The notes: generated by a model from the sequence alone, not told the origin. DNA of 64,000 nt from Bacteroidales bacterium (GCA_029938715.1 JAOZUK010000002.1:1-64000); one strand, 5' to 3'. Positions 1 through 8,903 are shown, counted from the first letter of the stretch. Numbers and translations: made by a program.

Positions 1-88
1 TTTCCTTACACTGTGATGTTTACCATCTGCGGGTATCACTTCAGAAGATTGTATGGATTGTCAGAGTTTTGATCCTGGATAAAGGTCA

Positions 89-756
89 ATCGAGTAGGAA
101 GATAGGGAAAATAGGTGAAAACAGTCTACTTTCCCTATCTGTCCTCTCACACCGTGCATACCGTTCGGTACAACACGGCGGTTCCTTAAATTAAACCATT
201 GACAGACTGGTAAGTCTCAAACGGTCACTGGTGACAGAACGGTTCAAGATAGGGCTGTTGGCGGTATGCCATTAGCCTTTTCTTGTATTAAACAAAATTA
301 TAGGTGAATTGCCAAGTAAGCCCGGGGAGTTTCACCCCAAGCCTCTCACAGAACTGTACTTGTCCCGGGACAGACTAAGTTACCCTGGTTTCTGACACTG
401 TCTATATAAATTTCGACACCTCGTCGGACAGTTCACTTGTATTCAGCTCCTGTATAAACACCTGAGGTATTTCTTTCAACACCCCTTTTCCCTATCCGCT
501 CAACACCTTTACCCTTAGATAAAAGCACCGTAGGGTGATTTGACAGGTACTCCTGATAGCCCCTGCCGGTGGATCAGTTCTGTAAGTCATTGCGAGAATC
601 TAGGTGTCGTGAGACCTCCTTGTTGCCCTATTTTTGGGTCAAGGCTCGTTCCCTTCAGATAAACCGTGGGTCTTACAGCCCACCATCTTGATTATAGTTC
701 GCTCATTCAGTTATATAGCACAGTGTGCTTCTGTGCCCTGAATGAGGCCTGTGCAC
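89..756 (-). mobile_element. ORF-less group II intron (ribozyme)
   Basis: On the minus strand this 668-nt stretch has the hallmarks of a complete group II intron without a reverse transcriptase gene. It begins GUGCAC at 756. The 5' part folds: CTCATTCAG at 703-711 pairs with CTGAATGAG at 738-746, with an inner GCACAG/CUGUGC stem. A domain V-like hairpin lies at about 150-185 (GAACCGCCGUG on one side, CACGGUG on the other, GAAC loop). Domain VI follows: GAGAGGA pairs with UCCU-A-CUC, leaving a bulged A at position 95 as the likely branch point, and the helix continues as AGAUAGGGAAA with UUUCCCUAUCU. The intron then ends ...CGAU at 89. It starts only 2 nt after the stop codon of the FISUMP gene. 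Mobility would need a protein supplied in trans. Positions 1-88, the downstream flank, hold nothing I recognise. The domain V pairing is slightly irregular, so catalytic activity is unproven. Confidence 0.8.
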
Positions 757-758
757 AA

Positions 759-3700
759 CTAATCCTGTACACAACGAACGGATGCGCCCCATTCCTTTTT
801 TCTAGAATGTCTAAATACTTGGGTATTAGTCAATAGCAAATATCTGTGCCAGGCATCATCTGAATCGAACTCTGTAGAACTCCACCAAGAGCCTTGGACT
901 CCTGGGTTTCTCATTACAAAATCTACTGATTCTGAATATGGATAAATGGAGCCGCCCGGAAGGGCTGTAAAACCACTTGAACCAAAATGGACATTAAATT
1001 TTATTAAAGAACGGGACTCCAACCCTTCATAACTCCATAAACCAGCATTGCCTGCCAACTTACTTCCAACATAATCACCTCGCCATCCTAATGTATCTAA
1101 ATCTTTTGGTAACATACCCAAGGAGGATTCAAGTTCTTTCCAGTCACTATCTGTGGGTACGTGCCAGCCCGAGGGACATAAGTTACCTGTATTTACAGTG
1201 TACCAATTGTATAAAGCTCCATACCATTCGCCATACGTTTCCTTGCTATTATCATACCAACCGTAGGCTGGTGTTGAAGATCCAAGCCAATTTGAATTAT
1301 CTATTACTACCAAATAAATATCAGTTCCATCATTGAATTTAGTAGTTTTCAGGTTTTCGGCCATCCACCACTGGTTTCCTATTTCAACGGTTCGGTAGAT
1401 GTTTCCCTCTATGTCGTTCACCAGGCTTTTTCTTTGTGTTATCGTGATATAACCTTTTTTAGTTTCAACATCGAAGCCTGTATCGTTGGAGGCAATCAAT
1501 GTCACCGAATGAAGCCCTTCCCTGGTAAAACGATGAGAAGGATTTTGTTCGGTTGATGTATCACCACAATTATCAAAATTCCATATCCATCCGGTAGGAC
1601 TGTTGGTTGATTTGTCGGTGAAGTTAACTATCTCACCCAAATGAACTTCAGTTGTGTTTGCTTTAAAGTCGGCTAAAGGGGAACCGTCATCATTTTTGAG
1701 GCAGCGGACAGATAAACCGGTTCGCTTGAAAGTGTAGTCCCTGAGCACATGTTTAAAATTGTAGTATAAGTTCCAGTACATAGCGGTTTCGTCAAAAACA
1801 TCGGTTGCCATCCACCAGGAACCGCCATCACCTGCTCCAGCAAATTCACCTGTAGTAGAGTAGTAGGAACGGTAACCTCCCGGCAAGCCATGGAAATCAC
1901 TTCTGTTATTGGTGCTTTGGTTGTTTCCCACTGCACCCTCACCAGTACTGATTGTCCATCCACTTGTTGAGGCCAAAGATTTACTAATTTTATTTCCAAT
2001 GGTTGATCCATCGTAATTATAGCCATTGGCAATAAGGTAGTTTTCCAGTTCCGTCCATTCGGCTTCTACCGGTACATGCCAACCTTCAGGGCATATGCCT
2101 TGTATATAACCTGATCCATCATAAGGATTTCCATTAACAGCTGCTGCATAAGTATATAGAGCCCCGTGCCCTATACTTTTATTGTTGTTGTAAAAACAAT
2201 AGGCTTTGGTAGTGTTATCAGCTGCCAAACTGCCCCATTCTGTATTATCTGTAACATGTGGAATTTCTGTACCATCGGTATAACGGGTACTTTCCAGGTT
2301 TTCGGCCATCCACAATTGGTTTCCTATTTTTACGGTTTTGTAAATATTCCCTTCTGTATCTGCAATAGTTCTCTTTTCACTTTCCGTTACAACAATATAA
2401 TCTGTTTTTGTTTCTGAGGCTTCTTCAGCACTTCTTTTAGCAATTAAAAAAACTGAATATATCCCCGGTGAGTAATAAATATGGGATGGATTTTGTTCTT
2501 TTGAGGAATTACAATCGCCAAAATCCCAATTCCATTCTGTCGGTTTTCCTGATGAAAGGTCAGTGAATGTAACTGTTTCACCCATTGCAACCACCGTTTT
2601 ATTTGTTGTAAAGTTGACTATAAAGGGATCATCATTATTCTTGATACAGCGAACTGAATAGCCATTCGATTTATTGATGTAATGATGGTTCAGGCTGCTA
2701 AAATTTGTCTCTAAGTACAATTTATTGGCAGTGGCAATAGAGTCCTCTGCGCTACTCCACCAATTACCGGAAATACCTTCATTCAGGAATTCACCTGTTA
2801 CATTGCTTCTGAATCCAGCTGGTATGGCATTAAAACCGGTTCTGTTATTTGTTCTTTGATTATTTCCAACAGCGCCTTCTATGTGCTCACTGTTGCTCCA
2901 TCCACTAGTAGATGCAAGTGATTTGCCAAATTTATTATCTATGGTTGTACCATCATAATTAAAGCCCTGATTAATCAGGTAATTTTCCAGTTCCATCCAT
3001 TCATCATTGCTTGGAAGATTCCAACCGTTAGGGCATATGCCTTGTACATAGCCTGATCCATCATAGGGATTTCCATTAACGGCTGCTGCAAAAGTATATA
3101 GAGCCCCGTACCCTAGACTTTCATTGTTGTAAAAACAATAAGCTTTTTCAGTAGGTAATAAATGTAACCATAGATCGTTGTCTTCTAAAAGTAATATTTC
3201 TGTTCCATCAGCATATCTTGTACTTCTTATGTTCTCGGCCATCCACCACTGGTCGCCTATTTTTACTATACTGTAATTATTTTCCTCATAATCCACGCAA
3301 TTATGAAATTTGGGACTAAGTATTGCTGATGTACCTGCTATTTCGTTAATAATTGTCGTACTTTTTCTACTGTAGAACTCATATGAGATAATATCTCCTG
3401 TGGAAAATAACATGATATAAGAATCTCCACTGATACTTTTTAATTGGTTGTTAGAATTATTAAACTCGTTGTAACCTAAAAAACTAATACTATTATTGCC
3501 CTGGCCATTTAATATTACTTTGGCGTTATAACAATTATCCCCGGCCAGTAGGTGTACAAAATACACCCCATGCTGTTTAGCTGATATGGTAAATTGATTA
3601 ATCCCTTGAGAGATATTAAAACCTTTTTGTGCCAGTACCCTTCCGCTGATATCATAAAACTGTATGCTAATTTTCTGGGGTAATATGGAAGGATAATTGA

Positions 3701-3962
3701 TGATTACCACATTTCCATCAGATGGATAAATAACAGGTAATCTACCTCCTTCGTATTGAGATGTATGTATCCCCGTTGTAGTTTTACGTAAAATAAGTGA
3801 GGCGTCACCTGGTATTTTTATTGATTCACCAGTTGAAAGGTTTGTGGCTATAATCGAATCAATTACTGCTTCTCCGCCATCAAAGCTAACTTCAAAATCC
3901 TGAGAATTTACTTGGCAAACGGATAGAAATAAAAGGACTATGATTAATAAATTTTTGTTCAT
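759..3962 (-). CDS. Secreted FISUMP/PKD multidomain surface protein
   Basis: Large exported protein of 1067 residues counted from the ATG at 3962, which begins a clear signal peptide (MNKNLLIIVLLFLSVC). An earlier in-frame ATG at 4004 would put hydrophilic residues before the signal and is less likely. After the signal comes a beta-sandwich region of about 150 residues that resembles a T9SS C-terminal sorting domain (YDISGRVLAQKG, GVYFVHL) but sits at the N-terminus. Three FISUMP domains follow (Fibrobacter succinogenes major paralogous domain), each with a WWMAEN or LWMAEN start, CP.GW.(V/L)P and a final SVRC. They are separated by two PKD domains (WNWDFGDC and WIWNFDNC). FISUMP proteins are predicted surface adhesin-like proteins of unknown role. 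The stop codon is followed 2 nt later by a group II intron. No substrate can be named. Confidence 0.85.
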   Translation of the reverse strand: MNKNLLIIVLLFLSVCQVNSQDFEVSFDGGEAVIDSIIATNLSTGESIKIPGDASLILRKTTTGIHTSQYEGGRLPVIYPSDGNVVIINYPSILPQKISIQFYDISGRVLAQKGFNISQGINQFTISAKQHGVYFVHLLAGDNCYNAKVILNGQGNNSISFLGYNEFNNSNNQLKSISGDSYIMLFSTGDIISYEFYSRKSTTIINEIAGTSAILSPKFHNCVDYEENNYSIVKIGDQWWMAENIRSTRYADGTEILLLEDNDLWLHLLPTEKAYCFYNNESLGYGALYTFAAAVNGNPYDGSGYVQGICPNGWNLPSNDEWMELENYLINQGFNYDGTTIDNKFGKSLASTSGWSNSEHIEGAVGNNQRTNNRTGFNAIPAGFRSNVTGEFLNEGISGNWWSSAEDSIATANKLYLETNFSSLNHHYINKSNGYSVRCIKNNDDPFIVNFTTNKTVVAMGETVTFTDLSSGKPTEWNWDFGDCNSSKEQNPSHIYYSPGIYSVFLIAKRSAEEASETKTDYIVVTESEKRTIADTEGNIYKTVKIGNQLWMAENLESTRYTDGTEIPHVTDNTEWGSLAADNTTKAYCFYNNNKSIGHGALYTYAAAVNGNPYDGSGYIQGICPEGWHVPVEAEWTELENYLIANGYNYDGSTIGNKISKSLASTSGWTISTGEGAVGNNQSTNNRSDFHGLPGGYRSYYSTTGEFAGAGDGGSWWMATDVFDETAMYWNLYYNFKHVLRDYTFKRTGLSVRCLKNDDGSPLADFKANTTEVHLGEIVNFTDKSTNSPTGWIWNFDNCGDTSTEQNPSHRFTREGLHSVTLIASNDTGFDVETKKGYITITQRKSLVNDIEGNIYRTVEIGNQWWMAENLKTTKFNDGTDIYLVVIDNSNWLGSSTPAYGWYDNSKETYGEWYGALYNWYTVNTGNLCPSGWHVPTDSDWKELESSLGMLPKDLDTLGWRGDYVGSKLAGNAGLWSYEGLESRSLIKFNVHFGSSGFTALPGGSIYPYSESVDFVMRNPGVQGSWWSSTEFDSDDAWHRYLLLTNTQVFRHSRKKEWGASVRCVQD
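2089..2207. repeat. Internal repeat, copy in FISUMP domain 2
   Basis: This 119-bp stretch is nearly identical to 3031-3146, about 940 bp away in the same gene. Both copies encode the CP.GW-upstream part of a FISUMP domain, including AVNGNPYDGSGY. The few differences are mostly single-base changes plus one 3-bp indel in a TTG run. The similarity is higher than for the rest of the two domains, which points to recent duplication or gene conversion between domains 1 and 2. Domain 3 is much more diverged. Confidence 0.85.
3031..3146. repeat. Internal repeat, copy in FISUMP domain 1
   Basis: Partner of the 2089-2207 repeat. It encodes the matching segment of the first FISUMP domain, and the period of about 940 bp equals one FISUMP plus one PKD unit. 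Confidence 0.85.
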
Positions 3963-4044
3963 GACAATAATATTTATATGGTCGTTTCCTGTTGTATCTT
4001 CCATCTAAAGTCAAACCTGTCCTGTCTCCTTTTTTAAAATTCAT

Positions 4045-4170
4045 CTATACTAAAGCAGAAGCCAGATTTTGAACTTGTTCTAGTGTTTCTTTATAAGTAG
4101 TTCCTTCATGTTTCACCTGTTTTTTCCCACCGGTAAACGTTGTCTGGATAATATGCAACTGTAGTTTCAT
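4045..4170 (-). CDS. Possible small protein, 41 residues
   Basis: An ATG-to-stop reading frame of 41 codons lies upstream of the FISUMP gene on the same strand (MKLQLHIIQTTF...). The composition is protein-like, with a mixed polar C-terminal half (ETLEQVQNLASALV), but I recognise no family. No ribosome binding site or good promoter is apparent. It could equally be chance or the remnant of a longer gene. Kept as a low-confidence candidate because it lies in a gap of about 450 nt with no other gene. Confidence 0.25.
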   Translation of the reverse strand: MKLQLHIIQTTFTGGKKQVKHEGTTYKETLEQVQNLASALV

Positions 4171-4366
4171 TAAGTTCAATTAAGTTTCATATTAGTTAAT
4201 TTTAGGGGTAGTTAACAAGTTACGAAACAACAGCCTAACAAGCAAAAATGTAGTGCTTATGACAAGGGAGATTCCCCTAGACAGATTATCGATTTCCCAA
4301 TTTACCTTAAATCAGTCTTTATAAAACTTTGTTTATATATTATCGTTGGCTTTCAAAAATTTGGAC
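4171..4366. other. Intergenic, nothing recognised
   Basis: This AT-rich interval lies between the small candidate ORF and the tRNA-Asn terminator. I see no gene, no clear promoter box and no repeat. It presumably holds the promoter for the minus-strand FISUMP gene. Confidence 0.5.
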
Positions 4367-4402
4367 AAAAAAAAGCGAATGACCTTTAATTGTCATCCGC
4401 TT
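4367..4402 (-). terminator. Terminator of tRNA-Asn
   Basis: On the minus strand, AAGCGGATGAC pairs with GTCATTCGCTT (one mismatch) around an 8-nt loop, followed by a run of T residues. It lies directly downstream of tRNA-Asn. The + strand reading also ends in TTTT, so it may act in both directions. Confidence 0.8.
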
Positions 4403-4409
4403 TTCCCTG

Positions 4410-4483
4410 CTCCTCAGGTAGGACTTGAACCTACGACCTACGGATTAACAGTCCGCCGCTCTAACCAACTGAGCTACTGAGGA
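4410..4483 (-). tRNA. tRNA-Asn (GTT)
   Basis: A 74-nt cloverleaf. The acceptor arms TCCTCAG and CTGAGGA pair, followed by discriminator G. The anticodon loop reads CTGTTAA, giving anticodon GTT. The T-arm contains GGTTCAAGTCC. No CCA tail is encoded. It is followed by its own terminator. Confidence 0.97.
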
Positions 4484-4615
4484 GTTTTCCAGCTATCTAA
4501 ACTGGGTTGCATTAAGCGGTGCAAAAATAGATGCTTTTAACCAATAAAACAATACATTTTGAAAAAAACCTTTGCACTGGATTTTCCGTATAATTCTCCT
4601 GTCTCTGAATAATTC

Positions 4616-4623
4616 TATATTTG
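4616..4623 (+). promoter_or_regulatory. Bacteroidota -7 box for the PfkB kinase
   Basis: TATATTTG matches the TAnnTTTG -7 consensus of Bacteroidota and ends 19 nt before the ATG at 4643. No clear TTG -33 element is seen at the usual spacing. Confidence 0.6.
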
Positions 4624-4642
4624 CATTTAAATTCAATAGAAT

Positions 4643-5623
4643 ATGGCAAAAGTACTGGGCATGGGAAATGCCCTTGTGGATATCCTTACAAGGATTAAAA
4701 AAGAGGAAATTCTTAATGATTTTGGACTGCCCAAAGGCAGCATGACACTGGTGGACCTGGACACCTCTAACTATATACATGCTGAAACTACTGGAATGCC
4801 CAAAACCAAAGCTTCCGGCGGATCTGCGGCCAACACAATCCATGGACTGGCTCATCTGGGTATAGAAACCGGATTTGTTGGGAACGTGGGCGATGACGAT
4901 CTGGGAAAATTCTTCAAAAAGGATATGCAGGTCAATAAGATTACTCCTATTCTATTTAAAAGCATGCACGAAACCGGGCGCGCCATGGCATTGATCTCTC
5001 CAGATTCGGAGCGAACATTTGCCACCTACCTGGGTGCCGCTGTTGATCTCTCGGCAGATGATATTTCCCATGACATTTTTGAAGGATATGATTATTTCTA
5101 CATTGAAGGATATCTGGTTCAAAACAAGGAGATGTTCGAAAAAGCCATACGCCTGGCCCGCAATGCCGGACAAAAGATTTGTCTGGACCTGGCCAGCTAT
5201 AACATCGTTGAAGAGAATGTAAGCTTCTTCAAAACCATCATATCAAAATATGTAGACATTCTTTTTGCAAACGAAGAAGAGATCAAAGCACTAACCGGAA
5301 AGACCCCTGAGGCTGGAGCCAATGAGGTAAAAGAACTGGTGGAGATTGCTGTAATAAAGATTGGGGCAGAGGGATCATTTTGTGTTTCAGACCAGGGAAC
5401 CATCAGAATTGGTGTCCGCCCTTCGAATCCGATCGATACTACTGGTGCAGGCGACCTGTACGCTGCTGGCTTTATTTATGGACATATTAAAGGCCTCGAC
5501 CTGGAGACCTGTGGAAAGATGGGAGCTATCCTGGCAGGCAAGATCATTGAGCTGTTTGGAGCAAAGATGGATGAGTCACTCTGGGAGAATCTAAGAAGAG
5601 AAATTCAATCCCTGGAAGATTAA
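4643..5623 (+). CDS. PfkB-family carbohydrate/nucleoside kinase (adenosine kinase-like)
   Basis: Cytosolic sugar or nucleoside kinase of the ribokinase/PfkB fold, 326 residues, the usual length. The substrate-side motif SGGSAANT is at about 58-65. The ATP/anion-hole motif DTTGAGD is at 265-271, with Asp271 the expected catalytic base. Bacteroidota proteins of this type are usually labelled adenosine kinase, but the substrate (adenosine, ribose or another sugar) cannot be fixed from sequence. The ATG at 4643 follows a TAnnTTTG box. The gene is monocistronic, and its stop overlaps the stop of the convergent DUF2797 gene by 3-4 bases. Confidence 0.85.
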   Translation: MAKVLGMGNALVDILTRIKKEEILNDFGLPKGSMTLVDLDTSNYIHAETTGMPKTKASGGSAANTIHGLAHLGIETGFVGNVGDDDLGKFFKKDMQVNKITPILFKSMHETGRAMALISPDSERTFATYLGAAVDLSADDISHDIFEGYDYFYIEGYLVQNKEMFEKAIRLARNAGQKICLDLASYNIVEENVSFFKTIISKYVDILFANEEEIKALTGKTPEAGANEVKELVEIAVIKIGAEGSFCVSDQGTIRIGVRPSNPIDTTGAGDLYAAGFIYGHIKGLDLETCGKMGAILAGKIIELFGAKMDESLWENLRREIQSLED

Positions 5624-6435
5624 ATAGCCCGGAATTTTATCAGGTAACCACCGAACTTCCGGATATTAATCACCCTGTCCTCATTGAATAGCAGATACTG
5701 GCCTTTTATGCCGGTCAACCTTCCGGAAACAATGGGATCTTTATCAAAATTGAGACTCTTTATCTTTACCGGATACTCCGATACAGGATATTTCAGGTCC
5801 ATTACCTGATTGTTTTCTGAGAGAAAGCCACTTAATTCTTCCGGCATTAATCTTCCCAGTTTACCCTTCTCCTTAACCAGATCCACCTCACCGGATTCTG
5901 AACCTGAAAGCATTTTTCTCCAGTTGGTCTTATCGGCTATATGAGCCTTCATGGCCACCTCGATCAATCCGGCTGTATACCTATTGGGAGTCCTTGCCAG
6001 TTCAATGGCTCGAACTGCCCCCTGGTCGATCCACCGGGTAGGTACCTGGGTATGACGCGTCACTCCAACTTTCAATCCACTTGTTATTGAGAGATAGACC
6101 ACATGCTCATTGAGACAATGCTGCTTTGCATATTCCATATCACGGGCCACCCCATCCTGAGCCCTGCAGAGCTCAGGTCGCAGTACGCACTCTTCAGTTT
6201 CAGGTGCTGTGGTAAAACAGGGGTAACAAAATCCTTGTGCAAATGATTTCTTGGTCGAACGGCCACACTTTATGCAGTTGATGGAACCCAGGTATTCCAT
6301 GCTTATTTCATGGCCAATCCATCTATTCATCTCCATTTTCTGGATTCCAAGAGGTAAATTATAGAGAATTACCTCTCCATGCTGAGACTCCATTTTTCTA
6401 ATGTTTCCGGTCATTTCCATAGAAGCAAGATACAA
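5620..6435 (-). CDS. DUF2797 protein
   Basis: A 271-residue protein of the DUF2797 family, function unknown. A Cys-rich segment at about 54-73 (CIKC...CYPC) looks like a zinc ribbon, with further Cys at 83 and 90. A later conserved stretch reads LKVGVTRHTQVPTRWIDQGA. An internal Met at residue 7 is an alternative start. It is convergent with the PfkB kinase and overlaps it by 4 bp. The upstream gap of about 100 bp to the divergent 128-residue gene must hold both promoters. Confidence 0.8.
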   Translation of the reverse strand: MYLASMEMTGNIRKMESQHGEVILYNLPLGIQKMEMNRWIGHEISMEYLGSINCIKCGRSTKKSFAQGFCYPCFTTAPETEECVLRPELCRAQDGVARDMEYAKQHCLNEHVVYLSITSGLKVGVTRHTQVPTRWIDQGAVRAIELARTPNRYTAGLIEVAMKAHIADKTNWRKMLSGSESGEVDLVKEKGKLGRLMPEELSGFLSENNQVMDLKYPVSEYPVKIKSLNFDKDPIVSGRLTGIKGQYLLFNEDRVINIRKFGGYLIKFRAI

Positions 6436-6471
6436 AATTTCAAATTAATTCTATTTTTTTACTACTATGTA

Positions 6472-6503
6472 TTGCATGGTATTAATATTTTTTCATATCT
6501 TTG
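6472..6503 (+). promoter_or_regulatory. Promoter of the secreted protein-PadR-PspC unit
   Basis: TTG at 6472-6474 and TATCTTTG at 6496-6503 are separated by 21 bp. This matches the Bacteroidota -33/-7 arrangement (TTG, then TAnnTTTG). Confidence 0.65.
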
Positions 6504-6534
6504 TAATGTAATATAGCTTGCATTAACATATATT

Positions 6535-6921
6535 ATGAAAAATATAGTATTATATAAAATAGTCTTGATGGCGGGGATGCTGATGACAATCACCATTCTT
6601 AACGGACAAAAACCGACCATCAGCCTATTGCCCTCTTCTCATCATTATATGCATCCCGAAGCGATGATTGATACCAGCATTACCAGCGACTCCCTGGCGC
6701 AGTTTTTCCCCTGTCCCCTGCCTCAGTTTAATGAAGATGATATATTAAAGGCAGATCCTGTCAAAAAAGTGCGCCGTCAGATTGGACCAAGCTTCGATTC
6801 AATTTTTAATAAAGAAGAGGCCCGAAGAATTTCAGGCGGAATTGGATCAAATAGCTTCCCTCTGTATATGAAATATTTGAATCCCATTAAACTCTTCATT
6901 CACATAACCGCATTAAAATAG
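6535..6921 (+). CDS. Small exported protein, unknown
   Basis: A 128-residue protein with an N-terminal hydrophobic signal (MKNIVLYKIVLMAGMLMTIT...NGQ) and a mature region I do not recognise. It is short and polar, with a PCPLPQF segment. It is the first gene behind a good promoter and ends 6 nt before the PadR gene, so it is probably co-transcribed with the padR-pspC pair. It may be a small envelope protein under the same PadR control. No lipobox is apparent. Confidence 0.6.
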   Translation: MKNIVLYKIVLMAGMLMTITILNGQKPTISLLPSSHHYMHPEAMIDTSITSDSLAQFFPCPLPQFNEDDILKADPVKKVRRQIGPSFDSIFNKEEARRISGGIGSNSFPLYMKYLNPIKLFIHITALK

Positions 6922-6927
6922 ATACCT

Positions 6928-7257
6928 ATGAATATTGAAAACGCAAAAGCACAGATGCGGAAGGGAATACTGGAGTACTGCATCTTATCCATCCTGGGTA
7001 AGAAGGACCTGTATACCACTGATATCATCAATGCTTTAAAGGAGAACGACCTGATTGTGGTCGAAGGAACACTGTACCCGTTGTTAACCAGGCAGAAAAA
7101 TGCCGGATTGCTTCATTACAGGTGGGAAGAGAGCACCCAGGGGCCACCCAGAAAATATTATGCACTGACCGAGCTGGGCCGTACATACCTGAAAGAGCTA
7201 GACGAATCGTGGGATACTCTCATAAACTCCGTAAAGTCAATAAAGAACATTAAATAG
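6928..7257 (+). CDS. PadR-family transcriptional regulator
   Basis: A compact winged-helix regulator of 109 residues. The core reads MRKGILEYCILSIL, then the wing with EGTLYPLLTR, and then GPPRKYYALTELG, which together are diagnostic of PadR. The short C-terminal helix is enough for dimerisation. The gene lies 9 nt before the PspC-domain gene, a pairing common in Bacteroidota, where the regulator probably controls its own operon and the envelope-stress membrane protein. Confidence 0.92.
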   Translation: MNIENAKAQMRKGILEYCILSILGKKDLYTTDIINALKENDLIVVEGTLYPLLTRQKNAGLLHYRWEESTQGPPRKYYALTELGRTYLKELDESWDTLINSVKSIKNIK

Positions 7258-7266
7258 CCATATACC

Positions 7267-8859
7267 ATGAAGAAAGCGATTAAAATCAATTTAAGCGGAC
7301 TCATCTTTCATATTGATGATGACGCTTATGAAAAGCTAAAAACATACCTGGATACCATAAGCAGACACTTCTTAAATAAAGAGGAGAGCAAGGAGATTGT
7401 AGATGATATTGAATCCAGAATTGCAGAACTGTTCCAGGAGAAGATCTCTGAAGAGAACCAGGTGATAACCGTGAAGATTGTGGATGAGGTGATCGATATT
7501 ATGGGCAATCCCGAAGACATTGCTGACTCTGGTGAGGAGTCGGAAGGGAAAGGGACCTTTCACGAAACCTACAGCAAAAGTAAACGACTATACCGTGATT
7601 CGGAAAACTCTGTCATAGGAGGTGTTTGCGGAGGACTAGCTGCCTATTTTAATGTGGATTCTGTTATTTTTCGGCTTCTGTTTGTCATCTTTTTCTTTGC
7701 CGGAGGAGCTTCCATTTTGGTCTACATTATCCTGTGGATCGTACTTCCACAGGCAGTGACAGCGGCTCAAAAACTGGAGATGCGAGGAGAAAAGGTAAAT
7801 GTCTCGAACCTGGAAAAAAAAATTCGTGAAGAATATGACAGTGTAAAAGACAATGTCAAGGAAAATGTTTCAAAAGCAAAGGAAAGCGTTTCCAGGGCAA
7901 GAGATTCTGAAACCTACCATAAGACAGAAAGGGCCGCCTCGGATTTTTTCGGGGTTTTGGGAAAAATACTTCTGGTGTTCGTTAAGGTCATCTTAATAAT
8001 CATTGGAACCAGCCTGGTTATTGCAGGCATTGGGCTTCTGCTCGGATTAATCGCCCTTCCATTTGTTGGAGTACATGTATTTCCGTTCGATTCGTATAGT
8101 TTTTCCCTGGGTGATATACTTATTCCCTTTACTGATCCTGTATCAGTTACACTGCTTGTGATCTCCATCACTTTACTAATCCTGATCCCCATTGCTGCGA
8201 TGATCTACGGACTGGTAAAGCTGATTTTTAATATTAAGACAAGGAACCGCGGACTCTCCCTAGGTGCAGTAACCTTATGGGTAGTAAGTCTGTTGCTGAT
8301 TATCGGCATAGTGGCATTTGAAAGCAGTCACTACTCCGATTTTGGAAGAGATTCACTCTCACAGGAGCTCAGGATAGATTCTGATACTCTATTTATCACA
8401 ATCAATGAGGAGCAGCAGGATTATCTGGATGACGAGTCTCTTATTGATCTGGACGAGAAATGGTATCTACTTGAAGATGCAGATGCATTCTACGGACGTC
8501 TTGATCTTGATATAGAAAAAGCAAATGGCGATTATTTTATAATCGACATTGAGAAAGAATCCAAAGGACGCAACAGGGATCAAGCTAAAGAGAATGCATC
8601 CAACATTGATTACAAATTCAGGACCAGGGGGAATACCCTCGAACTGGATCCCTATTTTTCAGTGGACCTTGAATACAAATGGCGCTTCCCCAGGGTCGAA
8701 GCTGTGGTAAGGATTCCTGAAGGCAAAGTGGTTGTGCTCGATCATCAAACCAGGGACATTCTGGAGGGTGTTCGCAATGTGAATCGCCTTTCTGATTGGA
8801 ATATGGCAGGAAAATCCTGGATAATGACTGAGGAAGGGTTAGAAAAAATTGCAGAATAA
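7267..8859 (+). CDS. PspC-domain membrane protein
   Basis: A 530-residue inner-membrane protein. Residues 1-90 form the acidic N-terminal module typical of Bacteroidota PspC proteins (SKEIVDDIESRIAELF). The PspC domain is at about 108-162 (VIGGVCGGLAAYFNVD, then a hydrophobic helix ending ILWIVLPQA). Three further membrane segments follow at roughly 235-260, 290-320 and 330-350. The C-terminal 150 residues are hydrophilic and probably periplasmic. PspC is linked to phage-shock-type envelope stress. It is co-transcribed with the PadR gene upstream. Confidence 0.88.
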   Translation: MKKAIKINLSGLIFHIDDDAYEKLKTYLDTISRHFLNKEESKEIVDDIESRIAELFQEKISEENQVITVKIVDEVIDIMGNPEDIADSGEESEGKGTFHETYSKSKRLYRDSENSVIGGVCGGLAAYFNVDSVIFRLLFVIFFFAGGASILVYIILWIVLPQAVTAAQKLEMRGEKVNVSNLEKKIREEYDSVKDNVKENVSKAKESVSRARDSETYHKTERAASDFFGVLGKILLVFVKVILIIIGTSLVIAGIGLLLGLIALPFVGVHVFPFDSYSFSLGDILIPFTDPVSVTLLVISITLLILIPIAAMIYGLVKLIFNIKTRNRGLSLGAVTLWVVSLLLIIGIVAFESSHYSDFGRDSLSQELRIDSDTLFITINEEQQDYLDDESLIDLDEKWYLLEDADAFYGRLDLDIEKANGDYFIIDIEKESKGRNRDQAKENASNIDYKFRTRGNTLELDPYFSVDLEYKWRFPRVEAVVRIPEGKVVVLDHQTRDILEGVRNVNRLSDWNMAGKSWIMTEEGLEKIAE

Positions 8860-8903
8860 TTTTATTATTTTGTATATTCGCACCCGGTTTTCGCAACCGC
8901 TTT

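Noticed and set aside
1..758. Reverse transcriptase gene inside the intron
   Set aside because: No frame of useful length on either strand, and no room for one between the 5' stems and domain V.
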